From: an uncultured Paracoccaceae bacterium
GTDB taxonomy: Bacteria > Pseudomonadota > Alphaproteobacteria > Rhodobacterales > Rhodobacteraceae
DNA: 38,903 nt
NCBI GenBank assembly: GCA_947311485.1
Contig: CAMZLM010000186.1
Coordinates: forward strand, 1-38,903
Reading direction: 5' to 3'
The number at the start of each line of letters is the position of its first letter. Positions within the stretch are counted from its first letter, which is position 1. Below, one piece after another: positions 34,412 to 38,903 of the stretch. Made by a program: the position numbers and the translations under genes. A model generated the notes under the pieces. It was not told the DNA's origin. It saw nothing but the letters and a program-made list of their open reading frames with translations, and made no database searches.

Positions 34412-35227
34412 TCACCCTTTTTTCGGGGCCAGAACTTTGGCCAAGGAAACCTGTGCCGAACCAGGGCGTAGGGGCTTTTGCTGGGTTTCTGACGGGCACC
34501 ATCCGGTCAGAAACGCCAGCTCGAACGTGGCTGCAATTCGCCCGCCATCCACCGCATGGTTTTTCTGATAGCTGGCCAGAACTGCCGCCAATGTATCCTG
34601 TCGCAGCACGGTTTTCCGGCGCTCGCGAAGGATGTTGGTTTCCCCCATCAGCCGCAATTCACGCATCAGATGCAGCGGGCTGGCGTAACTGGTGCGCACT
34701 GGCAACGTATCCGCAACCGGCAGGCCATACCCCGCGCGTTGTAACAGGGCACCCAAGGCCCGGATTTCCCCCATCGGGGCCACACGGGGGCTAATCCCGC
34801 CCTCTATTTCCGCCTCGGCCAACGTAAAGGCATCGCGTAATTCGGTCAGGGTTTCGCCGGCAAACATCACCGCAATCATCAACCCGTCCGGGCGCAACCC
34901 GCGCCGCATCTGGATCAATTGTCCGACCGGATCATTGGCCCAATGCAACCCCATCGCGTGAATAATCAAATCCGCCTGCCCTTCCGGCAGGTCCAGCACA
35001 TCGCCATCCGGAATACATCGCGCCGTGAATCCCAGCTCTTTTGCCCAATAATCGGCCTTCCAGCCCACAATAACCGGATCTGTAAAGGTTCTGTTAATGT
35101 CTTTCAGTCTTTCTGAAACCTCTGCAATGGCAATGTCATGCACAAACAGAACCGATGGGTCATCAGAAGCCCGCGCCCGATGCAATTGCAGGGCGGTCTG
35201 GTCGAAAAGTCGGGGAATGGGTTGCAT
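34412..35227 (-). CDS. SAM-dependent methyltransferase or hydroxylase-like protein (BioC/NDUFAF5-like)
   Basis: A 271-residue class I methyltransferase-fold protein. It opens with a RLFDQTALQLHRARA segment close to that of NDUFAF5 homologues of complex I assembly and of BioC. The methyltransferase core is partly visible: DLPEGQADLIIHAMGLHWANDPVGQLIQMRRGLRPDGLMI is the motif after the SAM loop. The canonical SAM-loop GxGxG is weak here (VIVGWKADYWA), so it may bind SAM differently. Alphaproteobacterial NDUFAF5-like proteins commonly carry this N terminus. AGGAGG 7 bases before the ATG at 35227 is a strong ribosome site. It lies 38 bases before hemH on the same strand and is divergent from comF. 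Confidence 0.8.
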   Translation of the reverse strand: MQPIPRLFDQTALQLHRARASDDPSVLFVHDIAIAEVSERLKDINRTFTDPVIVGWKADYWAKELGFTARCIPDGDVLDLPEGQADLIIHAMGLHWANDPVGQLIQMRRGLRPDGLMIAVMFAGETLTELRDAFTLAEAEIEGGISPRVAPMGEIRALGALLQRAGYGLPVADTLPVRTSYASPLHLMRELRLMGETNILRERRKTVLRQDTLAAVLASYQKNHAVDGGRIAATFELAFLTGWCPSETQQKPLRPGSAQVSLAKVLAPKKG

Positions 35228-35998
35228 GCGAATCCTCCTGCCGTTCTCCTATCCAATGCCAAAGCAAAGGTTAAGACCATCCTGACCGCTCTGCTCAAAA
35301 CATTGTATCCACCTTGCTGCCTGTCTTGTGGCAAAACCACCGAATCCGGTGCTGAATTTTGCGCGCAATGCTGGTCAGAGGCCCATTTCATCGCCGGCAA
35401 TATATGTGACTCCTGCGGGGTGCCGCTTTTTGAAACAGAACACGACGGCGACGCCCGTTGTGAAACCTGTCACAGCTTTCCGCCCGCATGGCAGAAAGGC
35501 CGCGCTGTCGCGCTGTACGAGGGGCCGGTTCGACGCATGGTGCTCTCCCTGAAACACGGCGACCGGCTTGACATCGCCCTGCCAGCCGCACGCTGGATGG
35601 CGCAAAAATCCGGCCCGCTGATCTGTCCGGACACGCGCGTGATCCCGGTTCCCCTGCATTGGCGGCGATTGGCGTTGCGGCGCTATAATCAGGCTGCCGT
35701 ACTGGGACAAAAGCTCGCGATGGCGCTGGGTCTGCCTTTTCTGCCCGATGCCTTGCTGCGGGTGCGCCCAACCCCCATGCAAAAGGATATGAACCGCGAA
35801 CAACGTTTTGAAAACCAAAGTGCAGCCATTACAATCAACCCCCGTGCCGCGAACCAAATTGCCCATCATCCCCTGTTGATTGTGGACGATGTGATGACAA
35901 CCGGTGCGACTCTGTCCGCTTGTACCGAAGCCTGCCTTGCGGCCAATGCCCGCGCCGTGAATGTGATTGTACTTGCCCGCGTTGCAAGACCGGAATAA
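35222..35998 (+). CDS. comF: ComF-family phosphoribosyltransferase-like protein (competence/DNA uptake), start uncertain
   Basis: A double-zinc-finger plus phosphoribosyltransferase-fold protein. Cysteine pairs lie in PPCCLSCGKTTESGAEFCAQC, then CDSCGVPL and CETCHSFPP. The PRT part has RRMVLSLKHGDRL, VIPVPLHWRRLALRRYNQA and the PRPP-loop HHPLLIVDDVMTTGATLSAC. ComF is needed for DNA uptake or recombination in competent bacteria. The start is not clear. The frame is open from 35138 (ATG), giving 286 residues, but the first 90 bases overlap the divergent methyltransferase gene. I list a TTG at 35222 with GGGG upstream; ATGs at 35138 and 35180 and a TTG at 35303 are alternatives. Everything from YPPCCLSCG onward is secure. 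grxC follows 40 bases later. Confidence 0.88.
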   Translation: MHANPPAVLLSNAKAKVKTILTALLKTLYPPCCLSCGKTTESGAEFCAQCWSEAHFIAGNICDSCGVPLFETEHDGDARCETCHSFPPAWQKGRAVALYEGPVRRMVLSLKHGDRLDIALPAARWMAQKSGPLICPDTRVIPVPLHWRRLALRRYNQAAVLGQKLAMALGLPFLPDALLRVRPTPMQKDMNREQRFENQSAAITINPRAANQIAHHPLLIVDDVMTTGATLSACTEACLAANARAVNVIVLARVARPE

Positions 35999-36038
35999 CC
36001 GCGTATAACACCGGTAAATTCTGGAACGGAGCGTCCCT

Positions 36039-36296
36039 ATGAAAAAAGTCGAAATCTATACCACCCCAATTTGCGGTTTCTGTACCGCGGCCAAACGCCT
36101 GCTGAGCAGCAAAAACGTTGAATTCACCGAATACAACGTCATGCTGAAACCGGCCTTGCGTGCAGAAATGACCCAACGTGCCAATGGGGGGCGCACCGTG
36201 CCGCAAATTTTTATCGGTGACGAACACGTCGGTGGCTGTGACGACCTGTTCGAACTGGAACAGGCGGGCAAACTGGATGCCATGCTGGCCGAATGA
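36039..36296 (+). CDS. grxC: Glutaredoxin 3
   Basis: An 85-residue glutaredoxin that reduces protein disulfides with glutathione. The active-site motif is CGFC (IYTTPICGFCTAAK), one residue different from the usual CPYC, and TVPQIFIGDEHVGGCDDLFELE holds the glutathione-binding TVP and GG segments. GGAG lies about 8 bases before the ATG. Its stop overlaps the next gene's start (ATGA). Placed between comF and a Nit-type amidase, it joins a likely comF-grxC-nit-marR transcript with a glutathione theme. Confidence 0.95.
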   Translation: MKKVEIYTTPICGFCTAAKRLLSSKNVEFTEYNVMLKPALRAEMTQRANGGRTVPQIFIGDEHVGGCDDLFELEQAGKLDAMLAE

Positions 36297-37129
36297 CCCT
36301 AACAGTTGGTCTGATCCAGCTCAATTCGCGTGATGACCCTGCGGCCAATCTGGTGACAACACTTGCTTTGGTGACCGAAGCCGCCAATCGTGGTGCGCAA
36401 TTTGTATTGACGCCGGAAGTCACCAACATTGTATCGGGCAACCGCAGATATCAGGCCGCTGTGCTGCAGACCGAACCCGACGACCAGACCCTTGCCGCCC
36501 TGCGCACGCTGGCGGCAGCGCGGGGCATTTGGGTGTTGATCGGGTCTTTGGCCCTGAAAACCAACGACCCTGACGGGCGTTTTGTCAACCGCAGTTTTCT
36601 GATCGACCCATCGGGGAAAATTGTGGCGCGGTATGACAAAATGCACATGTTTGATGTCACGGTATCCGACACCGAAACCTATCGGGAATCAGCCGGCTAT
36701 CGCCCCGGAAACCGCGCGGTGCTGACGCAAACAGATTTTGGAACCCTTGGGCTAAGCATCTGCTACGACCTGCGTTTTCCGCTGTTGTACCGCTCTTTGG
36801 CGCAGTCAGGCGCGAAAATACTGACCGTGCCTTCGGCCTTTTCACCCGTCACGGGGGCCGCCCATTGGGAAATCCTGTTGCGCGCCCGCGCCATTGAAAC
36901 CGGCTCTTTCGTGCTGGCACCGGCACAAACAGGCAGCCACGGGGGTGGACGCCGGACATTTGGTCATTCACTGATCATAGACCCTTGGGGCCGGGTCTTG
37001 TTAGATGCCGGCACAGAAACCGGTGCTTTTCTTGCCAAAATTGATCTGAACGCGGTAGAACAGGCCCGCGCACGGATTCCATCCCTGTCGCATGACCGCG
37101 CTTATCAAGGCCCAGAAAATGCCCAATGA
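36293..37129 (+). CDS. Carbon-nitrogen hydrolase, deaminated glutathione amidase (Nit1-like)
   Basis: A 278-residue nitrilase-superfamily amidase. The catalytic triad is visible: Glu in LTPEVTN (about 43), Lys in YDKMHMFDV (about 115) and Cys in SICYDLRFP (about 161). The following PSAFSPVTGAAHWEILLRARAIE and GHSLIIDPWGRVL are Nit1/Nit2 segments. Nit1-type enzymes remove the amide from deaminated glutathione made by transaminase side reactions, and overlap with grxC supports a glutathione-repair role. An omega-amidase role (Nit2) is the alternative. The start overlaps the grxC stop. Confidence 0.88.
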   Translation: MTLTVGLIQLNSRDDPAANLVTTLALVTEAANRGAQFVLTPEVTNIVSGNRRYQAAVLQTEPDDQTLAALRTLAAARGIWVLIGSLALKTNDPDGRFVNRSFLIDPSGKIVARYDKMHMFDVTVSDTETYRESAGYRPGNRAVLTQTDFGTLGLSICYDLRFPLLYRSLAQSGAKILTVPSAFSPVTGAAHWEILLRARAIETGSFVLAPAQTGSHGGGRRTFGHSLIIDPWGRVLLDAGTETGAFLAKIDLNAVEQARARIPSLSHDRAYQGPENAQ

Positions 37130-37556
37130 CACCAACACAAACCTCGCAATTGCACTTTTCTCGGAGGTGGTCGCCGCAGAGCAGGCTATCAAGTCCGCGT
37201 TGGCACATAATTTGCCAAAAGGTATGGAAACCTCGCATTTCTCTGTGCTGAACCATTTACACAGCACCGGCGAGAAATCCCCTGTACAGCTCGCACGGGC
37301 CTTCCATGTCACCAAAGGTGCAATGACGAACACCCTGCAAAAGCTTGAAGTTGCGGGGTATATTCACATTCGCCCTGATTGGGACGATGCCCGCAAAAAA
37401 TGGGTATCTATCAACAAAGCGGGGGAGGCTGCCCGCGAACAGGCGATGCGTGCGGTGAGTCCGTTATTTGAAAGGATCGTTGAAAACATCGGGGCCGACG
37501 ACATCAAGCTGACGTTGCCGACCCTGCGTTCTTTGCGTCAATTACTGGAACGCTAA
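37119..37556 (+). CDS. MarR-family transcription regulator
   Basis: A 145-residue MarR-type winged helix. The recognition-helix region [33 protein letters not shown] is preceded by [20 protein letters not shown]. The wing is [17 protein letters not shown]. The frame is open from 37092, but the ATG at 37119 has AAGG about 8 bases upstream and overlaps only the end of the Nit gene, so I use it. MarR proteins usually bind phenolic or oxidant-like ligands; the targets here are unknown and no autoregulatory palindrome was recognised. Its stop overlaps the stop of the convergent ubiG by 4 bases. Confidence 0.92.
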   Translation: MPNDTNTNLAIALFSEVVAAEQAIKSALAHNLPKGMETSHFSVLNHLHSTGEKSPVQLARAFHVTKGAMTNTLQKLEVAGYIHIRPDWDDARKKWVSINKAGEAAREQAMRAVSPLFERIVENIGADDIKLTLPTLRSLRQLLER

Positions 37557-38296
37557 ACCGGTTTTGTGCTGGCAGTAACATAGTTTACGCTCAGATCTTT
37601 ATCTGAAATCGACCATGTCCACAGCAACGGATTAAACACAAACCCCTTGCGGTCAACCGCCGTCAAACCTGCCTTGCCGATCAGGTCAAACAGCTCATCC
37701 GGCGTGATAAACTTGCTCCATTCATGTGTCCCTTTGGGCAGCCAGCGCATAATATGTTCCGCCCCGACAATCGCCACCATAAAGCTTTTGGGGTTGCGGT
37801 TCAGGGTTGAACAAATCATCAGGCCACCGGGCTTTAACAACTGCTGGCAAGCCGTTAAAAAACCTTGTGGATCGGCCACATGTTCGATGACTTCCATGTT
37901 CAAGACGACATCGAACTGCTCGCCATCGGCAGCCATTTTTTCTGCTGTTACATATCGATAGTCAATATCCAGACCGGATTGTTCTGCATGGATGCGGGCG
38001 ACAGGCAGGTTGCCCTCCGCGGCATCGGCCCCCACAACATCCGCCCCCAGACGCGCCATAGGTTCGGACAACAGCCCCCCCCCGCAACCGATATCCAGAA
38101 TCCGCAGCCCCTTGAGGCTATCGAGCTGCTTTGGGTCTCGGCCAAATTCGGCCGTGATCTGATCGACGATGTAGTCCAGCCGACACGGATTCAACATATG
38201 CAAGGGTTTAAACTTGCCATTCGGATCCCACCATTCGGCTGCCATTGCCTCGAATTTGGCGACTTCATTTGGGTCTACGGTGTTTGCGGATACCAT
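37553..38296 (-). CDS. ubiG: Ubiquinone biosynthesis O-methyltransferase
   Basis: Does the two O-methylation steps of ubiquinone synthesis. The 247-residue class I methyltransferase has the SAM loop [29 protein letters not shown], followed by [15 protein letters not shown] and [16 protein letters not shown], which with [11 protein letters not shown]-like and LNPCRLDYI segments are UbiG hallmarks. The frame extends 15 codons upstream to 38341, but the ATG at 38296 begins the usual family start ([16 protein letters not shown]) and has GAAGG just upstream. The gene is divergent from the proline iminopeptidase, with a 64-base spacer. Confidence 0.95.
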   Translation of the reverse strand: MVSANTVDPNEVAKFEAMAAEWWDPNGKFKPLHMLNPCRLDYIVDQITAEFGRDPKQLDSLKGLRILDIGCGGGLLSEPMARLGADVVGADAAEGNLPVARIHAEQSGLDIDYRYVTAEKMAADGEQFDVVLNMEVIEHVADPQGFLTACQQLLKPGGLMICSTLNRNPKSFMVAIVGAEHIMRWLPKGTHEWSKFITPDELFDLIGKAGLTAVDRKGFVFNPLLWTWSISDKDLSVNYVTASTKPV

Positions 38297-38360
38297 TTGC
38301 CTTCTCGCTTTCAAACTGCCAAGGTCCCTCTCGGGAGCCACTTAACCATATAGAGCAAAC

Positions 38361-38903
38361 ATGCGAAACTCCGAAAGCCAAATAGGCGCATACCGCCCGC
38401 TTTATCCTGTCGTTCAACCCTATAATTACCGGATGCTGGCCGTTCCGGGCGACCATGTGCTCTATGTCGAGGAATGCGGAAATCCGGACGGTATTCCCGT
38501 GGTGGTTTTGCACGGTGGTCCCGGTGGCGGCTGTAGCCCCGGCATGCGACGTTTTTTCAATCCGGACACCTATCGGATTATCCTGTTTGATCAACGCGGG
38601 TGCGGGCGATCCAAACCCCATGCAAACACAGAAAATAACACCACCTGGGATCTTGTTGCGGATATCGAATTGATTCGTGCGGAACTTGGCGTTGCTAAAT
38701 GGATCGTTTTTGGTGGTTCGTGGGGCGCAACACTATCGTTGGCCTATGCGCAGACCCATCCGGATCGGGTTACCAATCTGGTGCTGCGCGGTATCTTTAT
38801 GATGACCAAGCGGGAGCTTGACTGGTTTTACGGCGGCGGCGCGGGCCGGTTTTTTCCGAGCCAATGGGCAGAGTTCACCAAACTGGTCCCGAAAGAAGAG
38901 GCC
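38361..38903 (+). CDS. pip: Proline iminopeptidase, 3' end cut by window
   Basis: An alpha/beta hydrolase that removes N-terminal proline from peptides. The first 181 residues are present. IGAYRPLYP and VLYVEECGNPDG precede the oxyanion region VVVLHGGPGGGCSPGMRRFFNPD, then IILFDQRGCGRSKPHANTENNTTWDLVADIE, and the nucleophile elbow WIVFGGSWGATLSLAYAQTHP with the catalytic Ser in GGSWG. These are specific to Pip rather than to general hydrolases. The ATG at 38361 is the first good start after the ubiG promoter region, and the frame is open to the window end; Asp and His of the triad lie beyond it. Confidence 0.96.
   Translation, partial: MRNSESQIGAYRPLYPVVQPYNYRMLAVPGDHVLYVEECGNPDGIPVVVLHGGPGGGCSPGMRRFFNPDTYRIILFDQRGCGRSKPHANTENNTTWDLVADIELIRAELGVAKWIVFGGSWGATLSLAYAQTHPDRVTNLVLRGIFMMTKRELDWFYGGGAGRFFPSQWAEFTKLVPKEEA

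Overview
The window reads as a chromosomal segment of an alphaproteobacterium, most likely a Rhodobacterales (Roseobacter-type) marine bacterium. This rests on gene content and order: Entner-Doudoroff edd-eda beside pyk, paired DgcN/DgcA D-glutamate genes, a cob operon with long CbiX, secA beside a conserved periplasmic protein gene, and parvulin-argJ-mutT. No phage, insertion sequence, CRISPR array or plasmid function was seen. Both ends cut genes: pyruvate kinase lacks its start and proline iminopeptidase lacks its end.

Layout. (1) 1-4.2 kb: pyruvate kinase, a small membrane protein, and the convergent edd-eda operon, whose promoter overlaps a perfect palindrome resembling a GntR/LacI-type gluconate operator. 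(2) 4.2-7.5 kb: a divergent MocR-type regulator/EamA transporter pair, tRNA-Arg(CCT) and a Crp/Fnr regulator. (3) 7.5-13.3 kb: yaaA and recQ on the minus strand, then a lipid A/inner-core operon (LpxL-like acyltransferase, Kdo transferase WaaA, and a small protein with the motifs of GT29 sialyltransferases). (4) 13.3-16.5 kb: a D-amino-acid cluster (D-amino acid transaminase, DgcA, DgcN) with an intrinsic terminator-like hairpin between dgcN and dgcA, followed by a 387-base poorly coding stretch with two dyad elements. (5) 16.5-22.8 kb: a tightly overlapped cobalamin operon, cbiX-cobH-cobL-cobI-(cbiG/cobJ)-cobM, that mixes cobalt-early signatures (CbiX, a CbiG-like region) with generic corrin methyltransferases. 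(6) 23-27.3 kb: less familiar envelope genes: a membrane-anchored protein with a C-terminal winged-helix-like domain, two small secreted proteins, a PstS-like/OmpA fusion and a conserved periplasmic protein. (7) 27.3-33.3 kb: secA, a parvulin foldase, argJ with an unusual basic N-terminal extension, mutT and a 45-residue protein. (8) 33.3-38.9 kb: ferrochelatase, an NDUFAF5/BioC-like methyltransferase, comF-grxC-nitrilase-marR, ubiG and proline iminopeptidase.

The best leads are the GT29-like protein joined to waaA (a possible CMP-Kdo-using transferase), the SD-masking hairpin in front of a TTG-started small ORF near 16.45 kb, the CbiX plus CbiG/CobJ arrangement, the membrane-anchored winged-helix protein, and the dgcN-dgcA attenuator. 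All functions are inferred by reading the sequence; no database search was run.
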